Below, one piece after another: positions 46,422 to 62,093 of a stretch of 64,000 bases of DNA. Below the pieces are notes generated by a model. The model had not been told where the DNA came from. It did no database searches and saw nothing but the letters and a program-made list of their open reading frames with translations. Source of the stretch: Cystobacter ferrugineus. Lineage in GTDB: Bacteria > Myxococcota > Myxococcia > Myxococcales > Myxococcaceae. Position numbers and translations under genes: made by a program. Positions within the stretch are counted from its first letter, which is position 1. Each line of letters starts with the position of its first letter. The stretch is taken from NCBI RefSeq assembly GCF_001887355.1, contig NZ_MPIN01000005.1, forward strand, positions 63,390-127,389, given 5' to 3'.

Positions 46422-47789
46422 ATGGACACCTCCTCGCTGCTCAAGTCCGGTGCCCTCCTTCCGCTGTGGCAGTCCCTGCAGAACGCCCTGGCCTACCAGC
46501 CGGGCCAGGGCTGGCAGATGGAGAGCCCCTACCGCCGCCCCACCGACCTCGCCGGGCTGCCGCTGGAGGCGCTCGACGAGCCGCTGCGCCGCGACACCCT
46601 GTGCTCGCGCCGCTCGCTGGTGCTCAACCGGCTGCTCTTCAACGTCTACGAGCAGAACAACCTCTACCTGCCCCCCTCGCGCTTCAGCGAGGAGGACACC
46701 CGTGCCTTCCACGGCTACTACGCCCCGGACTTCGTGGCGGCCAACGCCCTGGTGCGCCCCGTGCTCGAGCGCACCTGCTTCGACTGGCTCTCCCAGGAGA
46801 TCTCCGTCGACGGGCCGTGGACGCTCGCGCACCTGGAGGAGTACACCCAGAAGCTGCTCACGGACTACGAGGCCACCCCCAGCGAGCTGTGCCGGCGCAT
46901 CGAGAACACCGCCTGCCCCGAGCGCGCCGCGCGCCTCTTCCTGCTCCAGGTCGCCCCCGACTTCCTCTCCGAGGCCTCGCAGATGGCGCGCGCCCTGCCC
47001 GGCAACTTCGGGCCCGTGCACTCGGAGTTGATGAAGATCTTCATCGACGAGTTCGGCTACGGCGTGCACCAGTCCAAGCACTCCACCCTCTTCGAGGAGA
47101 CCATGGCCTCGGTGGGGCTCAGCCCCCGGGTGCACACGCACTACTACTGGTACCTGCCCACCTCGCTGCTGATGACCAGCTACTTCCACTGGATCACCGC
47201 CAGCAAGACGCGCTGGTTCGAGTACGTGGGAGCGCTCTACTGGATCGAAGCCGTCGTGCCGCACGGCAACCGGCAGTTCAGCAAGCTGCTCAAGAAGTTC
47301 TTCGGCCCGAACGTCAACACGCGCTACTTCGACGAGCACGTGGGCATCGATCTGCACCACCGGCGCATGGCCTTCGACAAGCTCATCCGGCCCATGGTCG
47401 CGCTGTACGGCGACGAGGTCATCCCGGCGATGGTGCGCGGCATCGAGGCGAGCCGGCTGCTGGGCGATCTCAACGAGCGCGACTTCTTCGCGCAGATGGA
47501 CTTCTGCGAGGCGCTGCACGCCGGACAGGTCTCGGCGCCCTTCGACGCGGCCCAGACGCGCGAGCTGCCCGCGGGGCACTTCATCGAGCCGCACGTGCAT
47601 GACACGCCCCAGGTGCTCGGCGTGGTGCGTGGCCAGGTGGAGGTGGACGCGGGCTACCTGGCCCCGCGCGTGCTCGGGCCGGGCGAGTCGGTGGCGGTGC
47701 CCGCCGAGCGCATGGTGGGCGCGCGCGTGCTCGGTGAGGGCGCGCTCGTGACGTTCGCGCCCCTGGCCTCCGGAGCCGCGCGGGGATGA
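46422..47789 (+). CDS. SznF-like haem-oxygenase-fold diiron N-oxygenase with C-terminal cupin
   Basis: A 455-aa protein with the three-part plan of SznF (streptozotocin N-nitrosourea synthase, about 471 aa): helical N-terminus, central HDO domain, C-terminal cupin. Candidate diiron ligands are E184, E210, H220, E276, H306, D310 and H313. All lie exactly five residues before the SznF ligands as I recall them (E189, E215, H225, E281, H311, D315, H318). Cupin residues H391 and H393 are present, but no later His replaces the third ligand, so the cupin may not bind iron. SznF N-hydroxylates methyl-arginine and rearranges it; the substrate here is unknown. The following Rieske gene overlaps by 4 bp. 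Confidence 0.88.
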   Translation: MDTSSLLKSGALLPLWQSLQNALAYQPGQGWQMESPYRRPTDLAGLPLEALDEPLRRDTLCSRRSLVLNRLLFNVYEQNNLYLPPSRFSEEDTRAFHGYYAPDFVAANALVRPVLERTCFDWLSQEISVDGPWTLAHLEEYTQKLLTDYEATPSELCRRIENTACPERAARLFLLQVAPDFLSEASQMARALPGNFGPVHSELMKIFIDEFGYGVHQSKHSTLFEETMASVGLSPRVHTHYYWYLPTSLLMTSYFHWITASKTRWFEYVGALYWIEAVVPHGNRQFSKLLKKFFGPNVNTRYFDEHVGIDLHHRRMAFDKLIRPMVALYGDEVIPAMVRGIEASRLLGDLNERDFFAQMDFCEALHAGQVSAPFDAAQTRELPAGHFIEPHVHDTPQVLGVVRGQVEVDAGYLAPRVLGPGESVAVPAERMVGARVLGEGALVTFAPLASGAARG

Positions 47790-48061
47790 TCGTCCGGTTC
47801 GAGGCGCGGCACTGGGAGCGGGTGCGGGTGGGCGGTGAGCACTACCTGTGTCTGAAGCAGGGCGAGGGGCTCGTGGTCATCCACGAGCGCTGCCGGCACC
47901 GCGGCGGCCCGCTGGGCCTGGGCACGTGGAACGAGAAGACCCAGTGTGTCGTCTGCCCCTGGCACGAGCTGGAGAACACACCCCGGGACATGGCGCGCCG
48001 CCAGGTGCCCTCGGTCCGGGTGGGGCAGTCGATGACCATCGTGGTGCCCGAGCCGGCCTGA
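47786..48061 (+). CDS. Rieske [2Fe-2S] protein
   Basis: A 91-aa soluble Rieske domain with CRHRGGPL and CPWHE, giving the C-x-H and C-x2-H cluster ligands (second pair C-P-W-H). It starts in an ATGA overlap with the N-oxygenase stop codon, so the two are translated together. A small stand-alone Rieske protein beside a diiron oxygenase is a natural electron donor for reloading the Fe2(II/II) cofactor. That partnership is inferred. Confidence 0.92.
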   Translation: MIVRFEARHWERVRVGGEHYLCLKQGEGLVVIHERCRHRGGPLGLGTWNEKTQCVVCPWHELENTPRDMARRQVPSVRVGQSMTIVVPEPA

Positions 48062-48100
48062 GTCCGGGTCCGCGGGCATGGGGGTGACGAGGTGATGGCG

Positions 48101-50647
48101 ATGTGGAGGCGGAGCGCCGCCCCTCGTTCCTGGGGGGTGCTGTTGGCACTGCTGGCGCCCGGAAAGGCCAGTGCCCAGGAGGACGGCGTGGGGCCGCTGG
48201 CGGGCTTCGAGGCCGCGCGCACCGGGGAGCCCCCTCGCGTGGATGGCCGCCTGGACGAGCCCACCTGGAGTCAGGTGCCCGTCTTCTCGCGCTTCCACCA
48301 GAACTTTCCCACCTTCGGCGCGCCGCCCAGCGAGCACACCGAGGTGCGCGTCCTCTACGACGACTCCAACCTCTACGTGGGCGTGCGCTGCCTCGACAGC
48401 CAACCCCAGTCCATCAACACCCAGCTCGGGCGGCGCGATCAACTGCCCGCCTCGGATGTGGTGCGGGTGATGATCGACAGCCTGCACGACCGGCGCAACG
48501 GCGTCGTCTTCGCCCTGAGCGCGGGGGGCACTCAGGAGGACGCGCGCATCACCCACGACACCCAGGTGGACCCGGCCTGGGACGGAGACTGGGAAGGCGC
48601 CACCACGCTGGACGAGCGGGGCTGGTCCGCCGAGCTGCGCATTCCCCTGCGGCTGTTGCGCTTCCCCCTGGCGGAAGAGCAGCGCTGGGGCCTGCACGTG
48701 CGGCGGCAGATCGCCCGCACCCACGAGCAGCTCGACTCGGTGCCGCTGCCGCGCGAGGTGAACGCGCTGGTGTCCCGCTTCACCGAGTTGCGCTCGCTGC
48801 GCCGGTTGGATCCGCCCCGGCAGCTCACGCTCGTGCCCTACCTGGCCTCGCGCGTGGCGCTGCGCCCGGGGCTGGAGCAGGGCCCGCGCGTCTGGGAGCC
48901 CTCGCTGGACGTGGGCGTGGATGTCCAGGCCCACCTCTCCAGCGATCTCTCGCTCTCCCTCACCATCAACCCGGACTTCGCCCAGGTCGAGGCGGACCAG
49001 CTCCTGGTCAACCTCAGCCGCACCGAGGCCTACTTCCCGGAGAAGCGGCCCTTCTTCCTGGATGGGCTGGAGCTCTTCTCCCCCGTGGTGGTGGACAGCG
49101 ACCTGGCCGAGCAGACGCTCTTCTATACGCGCCGCATCGGGTTGGAGCTGCCGCTGCTGGGCGCGGCGAAGTTCCGGGGCTCGGTGGGCGAGCGGGTACA
49201 GGTGGGCGTGCTGGACGCGGTGGTCGCCGGCGTCGCCAACCCGAGCGGACAGCAGGAGGTGCCCGACTCCCGCCTCCGCTTCCACCCGCTGCGCCCGCTG
49301 CACTTCGCTCCCAACTCGTCGTTGCCCGCGAGCGTGGGGCCCCCCACCAACTTCTTCGCGAGCGTGGCCCGGGTGCAGTTGGGCGAGCTGGGAACGGTGG
49401 GCGCCACCGCCACCCTCGCCACGCCGCTGTCCTCCGAGTGCCACATGGGCGTGCGCGAGGAGGGGTGTACGCCCACCGGTGGCCGCTCGGCGGGGGTGGA
49501 TCTGGCGCTGCGCAGCCCCTCCGGGGACTACACCCTGGCGGCGCAGCTCTCCGGCTCGCAGGTGACGGGCGGCCCGGCCGGTGGAACGCGGCTGAGCGAT
49601 GGCACCCTGCTGAGGGACCGGGACGCGGGCTTCGGCCTCCATGTCACGGGTGGGAAGATCGGCGGCGAGCCCTGGCGCGTGCGCGTCTCCTACGCCCACA
49701 CCTCGCCCCGGTTGAACCTCAACCCCACCGGCTACCAGCCCCTGCAGAACGAGCAGGCGCTCCGGCTCGAGCCGGAGTACGTCCGCATGGACCTCGCCGG
49801 CCTGCCCGAGGCGGCGGTGGGACTGCGCTTGTCGTCGCGCTGGTCCACCGACGCGCGCACCCTGCCGCTGGGCTCGAGTGTGTCGGCCGTCGTGCGCGCC
49901 GTGTTCCCCGACTCCACTTCCGGCGACTGTGACGCGGGCGTGGAGGTGGGCATGCGCAGCCTGCGCGAGGTGGAGGGCGCCGGCGTGGCCTTCGAGCGTC
50001 CCGCGTTCGGCTTCGCCGGCTGTTCCATCTCCACCGACGCGAGCCGCCCCCTGTCCGTCGAGGGACTCGTCTACGTCGAGCGCCTGCTGAGCGCGTATTC
50101 GCCCCGCTGGCTCAGCACGCAGTACGTCACGCTGGACGCCACCTGGAGGCCCCTGCCCCGCCTCCAGACGTCGCTCGGCGCCGCCTACGACAACACCTTC
50201 GAGGGCCCCCGTTGGTTGAGCACTGGCGAGGACGGAGTGCACCGCTTCGGAGAGCTGACGCCCCGCTTCCTCACCCTCACCCTGCGCCAGCTCGTGGTGC
50301 TCTCGCCCACGCTCACCCTCCAGGCCTACGCCCAGCTCTTCAGCGGCTTCGGCCGCTACGCGCGCTTCACCGAGATGGCCGCCGGGCCCGGCTCCGTGCT
50401 GCGGCTGACGGAGCTGCGGCCCACCTCCGTGGACGAGGATCCCAGCTTCCAGACCACGGCGCTCAACCTCAACCTCGTGCTGCGCTGGCAATACGCGCTC
50501 GGCTCCACCCTCTATGTCGTCTACGCGCGCTCGCAGGAGGTGACGCCCGCGCCGGGAGAGCCGGTGACCCTCACCTTGTGGCCCCGGGGCCTGTCACGGG
50601 GGGCCGCCACCGACTCCTTGATGATGAAGCTCAGCTACGCGTGGTGA
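48101..50647 (+). CDS. CBM9-like / DUF5916 outer-membrane protein
   Basis: An 848-aa exported protein with a signal peptide (about 1-26, ending near KASAQ), an N-terminal carbohydrate-binding-family-9-like domain (PPRVDGRLDEPTWSQVPVFS; LYDDSNLYVGVRC) and a long C-terminal DUF5916 beta-barrel region ending in an aromatic residue (KLSYAW), as outer-membrane barrels do. The ATG at 48101 has GAGG eight bases upstream; ATG 48095 is an alternative. Located 39 bp after the Rieske gene, it may be the export or uptake port of the cluster, which is speculative. Confidence 0.8.
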   Translation: MWRRSAAPRSWGVLLALLAPGKASAQEDGVGPLAGFEAARTGEPPRVDGRLDEPTWSQVPVFSRFHQNFPTFGAPPSEHTEVRVLYDDSNLYVGVRCLDSQPQSINTQLGRRDQLPASDVVRVMIDSLHDRRNGVVFALSAGGTQEDARITHDTQVDPAWDGDWEGATTLDERGWSAELRIPLRLLRFPLAEEQRWGLHVRRQIARTHEQLDSVPLPREVNALVSRFTELRSLRRLDPPRQLTLVPYLASRVALRPGLEQGPRVWEPSLDVGVDVQAHLSSDLSLSLTINPDFAQVEADQLLVNLSRTEAYFPEKRPFFLDGLELFSPVVVDSDLAEQTLFYTRRIGLELPLLGAAKFRGSVGERVQVGVLDAVVAGVANPSGQQEVPDSRLRFHPLRPLHFAPNSSLPASVGPPTNFFASVARVQLGELGTVGATATLATPLSSECHMGVREEGCTPTGGRSAGVDLALRSPSGDYTLAAQLSGSQVTGGPAGGTRLSDGTLLRDRDAGFGLHVTGGKIGGEPWRVRVSYAHTSPRLNLNPTGYQPLQNEQALRLEPEYVRMDLAGLPEAAVGLRLSSRWSTDARTLPLGSSVSAVVRAVFPDSTSGDCDAGVEVGMRSLREVEGAGVAFERPAFGFAGCSISTDASRPLSVEGLVYVERLLSAYSPRWLSTQYVTLDATWRPLPRLQTSLGAAYDNTFEGPRWLSTGEDGVHRFGELTPRFLTLTLRQLVVLSPTLTLQAYAQLFSGFGRYARFTEMAAGPGSVLRLTELRPTSVDEDPSFQTTALNLNLVLRWQYALGSTLYVVYARSQEVTPAPGEPVTLTLWPRGLSRGAATDSLMMKLSYAW

Positions 50648-50653
50648 GCGCGC

Positions 50654-51553
50654 TCAGCGCTGGTTCCGCGGCGGAGGCAGGAGCGCGAACTCCTTGGCCA
50701 GCCGCGCCGCGGCCAGCGCGGTCAACTTCACGGGGTCCACCTCCGGAATGAACTCGGAGATGTCCATGCCCACCAGCTCGTAGCGCTCGGCGAGCGCGCG
50801 CAGCACCACGAGGATTTCCCGCAGCGTGGGGCCCCCCGGATAGGGCGCCTCCACCGCGGGCACCTCGTGGGGCGCGAGCCCGTCCAGGTCCACCGACACG
50901 AAGACGCGCCGCACCGGCCCGAGCTGCGCCACCAGCGATTCGAGCACCGCCGGCAGCCCCCGCTCGCAGAACTCGAGGGCATGGACGATGCCGGGCTTCC
51001 AGTGCCGCAGTCCCTCGCGCTCGCGCGCATTCACCTGCCGCAGCGCCAGCAGGCTGGTGCGATCCGGGCGCACGTGGGGCAGTTGCCAGGCGTGGTGGAG
51101 GATGGAGCCGAAGAAGAGCCGCTCTTCGAGGGCGCAATCCGGGTGGGCGTCGAGGTAGACGATGCCGCAGTCCTCGAAGGCCGCGCTCACCGCCGAGAAG
51201 GCCGCGTACTTGAGCAGGTGATCGCCCCCGAGGGCCACCGCGCGCTGGCCGCGCTGGAACACCTCCAGGAAGCGCGCGCGCGCCCGCGCCATCTGCGCCT
51301 CCACGGGCAGCCCGTGCAGCGCGAGATTGCCCGCGTCGAAGACCGAGGCGCCATCGGCGAGGGACTCGGTGAGTGAGGGCGACTCGTTGTCCGCCTCGCG
51401 CACGAAGTCCGCGGAGAAGAGGGACCGGGGCTCCCCGGACTTGCCCCGGGCGCTCTCGGAGAAGCCGGCGCCCTGGGTGTTGGCGCCGAAGAGGACGGTA
51501 CGGGCCTGGCGCTCGTCGGCGCAGGTGGCGAACTGAAGGAGGGGGCTGCTCAT
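50654..51553 (-). CDS. Ureohydrolase (arginase/agmatinase superfamily)
   Basis: A 299-aa ureohydrolase-fold protein. The di-manganese ligands appear intact: H112 (LGGDH), D135, H137 and D139 (DAHPD), D222 and D224 (SVDLDGLAP), with E267 near the C-terminus. The usual final Asp of the SxDxDxxDP motif is Ala, so the substrate may differ from arginine or agmatine (for example a formimino- or modified guanidino compound). The gene is convergent with the rightward N-oxygenase operon. A guanidine-handling enzyme next to a SznF-like protein (whose known substrate is an arginine derivative) is notable. Confidence 0.87.
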   Translation of the reverse strand: MSSPLLQFATCADERQARTVLFGANTQGAGFSESARGKSGEPRSLFSADFVREADNESPSLTESLADGASVFDAGNLALHGLPVEAQMARARARFLEVFQRGQRAVALGGDHLLKYAAFSAVSAAFEDCGIVYLDAHPDCALEERLFFGSILHHAWQLPHVRPDRTSLLALRQVNAREREGLRHWKPGIVHALEFCERGLPAVLESLVAQLGPVRRVFVSVDLDGLAPHEVPAVEAPYPGGPTLREILVVLRALAERYELVGMDISEFIPEVDPVKLTALAAARLAKEFALLPPPRNQR

Positions 51554-51645
51554 GAGGGGGACACCACGGAAGGCTGGTGGAGCGGGCGGGGATCCTCCAC
51601 CATCACGCCGGAGAACGGAAGCCCGCTCCCGCCCTCCTGGAGACC

Positions 51646-51714
51646 CATGAAGCAGCCAAGCTCCGCGATGAAGACCTGGACCCTCGCCCTGGCCGTGTGC
51701 GTCCTGGTGCTGGG
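51646..51714 (+). repeat. 69-bp direct repeat, left copy
   Basis: Identical to 52535-52603 except one base (C for T in the fourth codon). It covers the start codon and signal-peptide codons of the lipoprotein gene. Confidence 0.95.
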
Positions 51715-52147
51715 TCTCGGGTGCGCCCACTCACAGCGACCAGACCACCGAGTCCACCTCATCTCCGAGGATGCAAGTGGAGTCGGTATCGCGCTCGGCA
51801 CGGGTGGTGCTGGTGACCGTGACTGCCAGGCAGAACACGAACAGTGCTTCAGGCACTGTTGGCAGAAAAGCCGCCCACCCTACCCCCACAAACACGACGA
51901 ATGGTATTACAAGCGCTGCACGGAGGACTGCAGAAAGGCGTACAACGACTGCATGGATGAACAAGAAGAGGAGGCAAAGAAAGGAACAAAAGCGCTGGAA
52001 TTCTCGCACCTCGACCAAGCAATCGAATGGATCAAGAAAAACAAGGCTGAGGTGGCGATTGGAACCATCGTCATCATCGGTGGTGTTGGCTTTGTCATCT
52101 CAACGGGTGGTTCTGGCGCGTTGATCCTGGCACCGCTCGCCCTTTAG
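51647..52147 (+). CDS. Cysteine-rich putative lipoprotein, unknown function
   Basis: A 166-aa protein. Its first 23 codons duplicate the leader of the downstream M28 peptidase (MKTWTLALAVCVLVLG). A possible lipidation Cys sits at LGLGC, though the lipobox is imperfect. A Cys-rich patch follows (DCQAEHEQCFRHCW; RCTEDCRKAYNDC) with six regularly spaced Cys, then a charged helix and a hydrophobic C-terminal segment (VAIGTIVIIGGVGFVIS). The body is AT-richer than its neighbours. Similar small Cys-rich lipoproteins occur in myxobacteria, some near toxin/immunity genes; I assign no function. Confidence 0.75.
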   Translation: MKQPSSAMKTWTLALAVCVLVLGLGCAHSQRPDHRVHLISEDASGVGIALGTGGAGDRDCQAEHEQCFRHCWQKSRPPYPHKHDEWYYKRCTEDCRKAYNDCMDEQEEEAKKGTKALEFSHLDQAIEWIKKNKAEVAIGTIVIIGGVGFVISTGGSGALILAPLAL

Positions 52148-52159
52148 CCTCATACGGTC

Positions 52160-52534
52160 ATGAACTATAATTCAAATTTCGACATGGACCGCATCCTGGA
52201 GCTCTTGGGAACGGTGAACGAGAAGTATCCAGAGGGCTCGCCAGAAGACGAAGCCCTCCGGATCGCCGCGGTAGCGCTGCTTTACGTGCGTGACATCCAA
52301 AAACTGGGGGAGTACCGCGAATACTTTCGCAAGTTCTACATCCCCGCCATCGAGTCAGTCATCGTCTCCCGGACGTTCGAGACGAGAGATGCGGCGGAGG
52401 CGTGGCTCGCCAATGGAACGGCCAGCGAAGGTGCACTCGTCCGAATCGCTGGCCAGGGTTTCCGCGTCATCACCGAGCGCAAGGGCAAGGGGTTGATGTT
52501 CCTCCGCACTCCCCTGCCGGAAGAAATGAAGTGA
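52160..52534 (+). CDS. Hypothetical 124-aa protein, partner of the Cys-rich lipoprotein
   Basis: A small acidic, soluble, mainly helical protein (MNYNSNFDMDRILELLG; ALLYVRDIQKLGEYREYF) with a basic C-terminal end. No known family was recognised and there is no signal peptide. It begins 12 bp after the lipoprotein stop and shares its lower GC, so the two form one transferred unit. An immunity or modulator role is possible but unproven. Confidence 0.7.
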   Translation: MNYNSNFDMDRILELLGTVNEKYPEGSPEDEALRIAAVALLYVRDIQKLGEYREYFRKFYIPAIESVIVSRTFETRDAAEAWLANGTASEGALVRIAGQGFRVITERKGKGLMFLRTPLPEEMK

Positions 52535-52603
52535 CATGAAGCAGTCAAGCTCCGCGATGAAGACCTGGACCCTCGCCCTGGCCGTGTGCGTCCTGGTGCT
52601 GGG
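52535..52603 (+). repeat. 69-bp direct repeat, right copy
   Basis: Second copy of 51646-51714, 889 bp downstream; it covers the start and signal-peptide codons of the M28 peptidase. Confidence 0.95.
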
Positions 52604-54833
52604 CATCGTCCGGGCGTCGGATCGGCTGCCGGCGCCCCGCGGACTCGACACGCCCGCGGACGCCTTCTCCGAGGCACGCGCCTGGCCCGTGCTGCTCGAG
52701 CTCTCGCGAGGCCCGCGTGTGGCCGGCACTCCGGAGCAGGCACGCGCCGCCGAGTACCTCGCCGCGCAACTGCGCGCCATTCCCGGCCTCGAGGTCGAGG
52801 TGCAGCGCGCGCAAGGCACGTGGTTCAACGGATGGACGACCGTGGACTACCGCGCGCTCAACGTCCTCGCGCACCTGCCCGGAGAAATCCCCGACGAAGC
52901 GGTGCTGCTGGGCGCGCACCATGACTCGTCGTACCTGGGCGTGGGCGCGGGAGACAACGCGCTCGCCGTGGCCGCCGCGGTGGAGGTGATGCGGGCGCTC
53001 GCCGCTGGGCCGCGGCCCGCCCGCACCGTGCTGCTCGGGCTCAACGGCGCCGAGGAACCAGGGTTCCTCGGCGCGGCCGGGCTCCTCCAGCACCCCTGGG
53101 CACGGCAGACCAAGGTCTTCCTCAACCTCGACGCGGCGGGGCCTCGCGGCCGCTCCATCCTCTTTCGCGCCAGCCCCTCCCAACCCTGGCTCCTCGAGGC
53201 CTACGCGCGCGCGGCCCCCCACCCGCTCGGCTCCGTGATGGGGCAGGACATCATCGAGATCGTCCCCTCCGACACCGACTTCCGCGTCTTCACCGAGCGC
53301 GGGCTGCCGGGCCTGGACACCGCCCTCTTCCAGGACGGCTACGCCTACCACACGCCCCTGGACCGGCTGGAGCGCCTCGAGCCGGGAAGCCTCCAGCACG
53401 TGGGCGACAACACCCTCGCGCTCGTGCGCGAGTTGGCCCGGGGACCCCGGCCGGGCGAGGACACCCCGGGCTCCAGCACCTACTACGACGTGCTCGGCCT
53501 GGGGATGATCGCCTACGGCCGCGCCACGGCCCTCGCCTTCATGGGGCTCTCGGGGCTGCTCGTCCTCGCCGCGCTCGGCGTGGCCTGGCGCTCGGCGGGA
53601 GTGTCGCCCGGAAGGATACTGGGAGCGCTTGGCGGCGTGCTGCTCGCCGTGGGACTGGCGCTGCTTCCTCCCGTGCTGGGCGCGCTCCTGCTCGGCTTCG
53701 GCCTGGGCCGTCCCCATGGCTGGTACGCCACGCCCTGGCTGGGAGTGGCCACCTTCGGCGCGCTCGCGCTCTGCACGGTGCTGGGCACCCGGGTGCTGGC
53801 GGAGCGGCGCCGGAGCGTGGATGCCCCCGAGGCCCGGCGGGCGGCGCTGGCCCGGGCCGGGGGCGTGCTCCTCTTCTGGCTGCTGGTGTCCTCGGCGCTC
53901 CTGGCCGGGGGACTGGGCGTGGCCTACCTCGGCCCGTGGTGGACCCTGCCCGGGGCGGTGGCGCTCGTCGTGGCGTGCCGGCATCCGAGCCTCTCGGGGG
54001 GAGCGCTCGTCCTGGCCTCCCTTCCGGGCCTGCTCGTCACCACGCAGGCCGCCGCGCTGCTCTTGGAGCTGTTCGTCCCCGTGGCCGGCAGGCTCATGGT
54101 GGGCTTTCCCGTGGATGCCGCCATCGCCCTCCTGGTGGCACTGCCCACCGCGCTCGCCGCCCTCCCCCTCTGGGTGGCCGTGGCGGCCCAGGTGCGCCCG
54201 GGACGGGTGGCCGCGGGGCTCGCCGTCCTCGGCGGGGTGGGTCTGGGCGCGCTCGCGCTGACGCCTCCCTACACCCCGGAGCGGCCCCGGCGGCTGATCC
54301 TCACGCACGTGGAGCACGAGGATGGCTCCGAGCTGGAGCTGGAGGCGGAGGATGGGCTCGAGCTCGGCGAGGACGTGCCCGGGCTGTCCGAGGAGCAGCG
54401 GCGCTCGGAGACGGCCCGGCTCCCGGCCACGAAGCCCGGCGTGGAGCCGCTTCCCCTCTCGGTGGAGGTCGTGGACTCGGGGCCTTCCCGGCGGACGGCC
54501 ACCGTGCGCTGGCGCGGGGCACCGGGTGCCTCGCTCACCCTTCGCCTCCCCCGCGAGTCCATCGACCGCTGGACGCTGTCCTCCGGGACCTCCACGCCGG
54601 AGGGGACGGGGCCGGAGGTGGCGCTGCGCGTGGTGACGCCCCCCTCGGAAGAGTGGACGGGCCAACTCGAGCTGCGGGGTGACGCCCCGGTGACACTCCA
54701 GGTGCGCGAGCTTCACCCGGGCCACGGGACACCGGAGACCGCGGCACTGAAGCAGCGTCTGCCCGCGTGGGTGACACCGGAGGAAGACTTCGTCCGGGTG
54801 CGCCGGCTTCCTCTCCAGCCCGGCGCGAGGTGA
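52536..54833 (+). CDS. M28-family membrane metallopeptidase
   Basis: A 765-aa protein. A leader/anchor (about 8-25) is followed by an M28 zinc-peptidase domain with ligands in LGAHHDSSY, GAGDNALAVAAAVEVM, NGAEEPGFLG (Glu-Glu), NLDAAGP and DGYAYHTPLD. About eight TM helices (about 325-580) and a soluble C-terminal domain come next, the plan of ERMP1/Fxna-like M28 enzymes. The ribosome site is poor (GAAGTGAC), whereas the duplicated start 889 bp upstream has GGAG. This suggests the inserted cassette took the original translation signal. The substrate is unknown. Confidence 0.87.
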   Translation: MKQSSSAMKTWTLALAVCVLVLGIVRASDRLPAPRGLDTPADAFSEARAWPVLLELSRGPRVAGTPEQARAAEYLAAQLRAIPGLEVEVQRAQGTWFNGWTTVDYRALNVLAHLPGEIPDEAVLLGAHHDSSYLGVGAGDNALAVAAAVEVMRALAAGPRPARTVLLGLNGAEEPGFLGAAGLLQHPWARQTKVFLNLDAAGPRGRSILFRASPSQPWLLEAYARAAPHPLGSVMGQDIIEIVPSDTDFRVFTERGLPGLDTALFQDGYAYHTPLDRLERLEPGSLQHVGDNTLALVRELARGPRPGEDTPGSSTYYDVLGLGMIAYGRATALAFMGLSGLLVLAALGVAWRSAGVSPGRILGALGGVLLAVGLALLPPVLGALLLGFGLGRPHGWYATPWLGVATFGALALCTVLGTRVLAERRRSVDAPEARRAALARAGGVLLFWLLVSSALLAGGLGVAYLGPWWTLPGAVALVVACRHPSLSGGALVLASLPGLLVTTQAAALLLELFVPVAGRLMVGFPVDAAIALLVALPTALAALPLWVAVAAQVRPGRVAAGLAVLGGVGLGALALTPPYTPERPRRLILTHVEHEDGSELELEAEDGLELGEDVPGLSEEQRRSETARLPATKPGVEPLPLSVEVVDSGPSRRTATVRWRGAPGASLTLRLPRESIDRWTLSSGTSTPEGTGPEVALRVVTPPSEEWTGQLELRGDAPVTLQVRELHPGHGTPETAALKQRLPAWVTPEEDFVRVRRLPLQPGAR

Positions 54834-54965
54834 CACCGGCGGTTGCCCGCCCGAGGGGGGAGCCACTTCCCACGGTGCCCGCTTCCGCCTCGCACCTGCC
54901 CAGCCCCGCCCGGCTCCGGTATGGTGCCCGCCCTCCTCGCCGTGACACCCCGACCCCCGCCCGAC

Positions 54966-62093
<7,128 letters not shown>

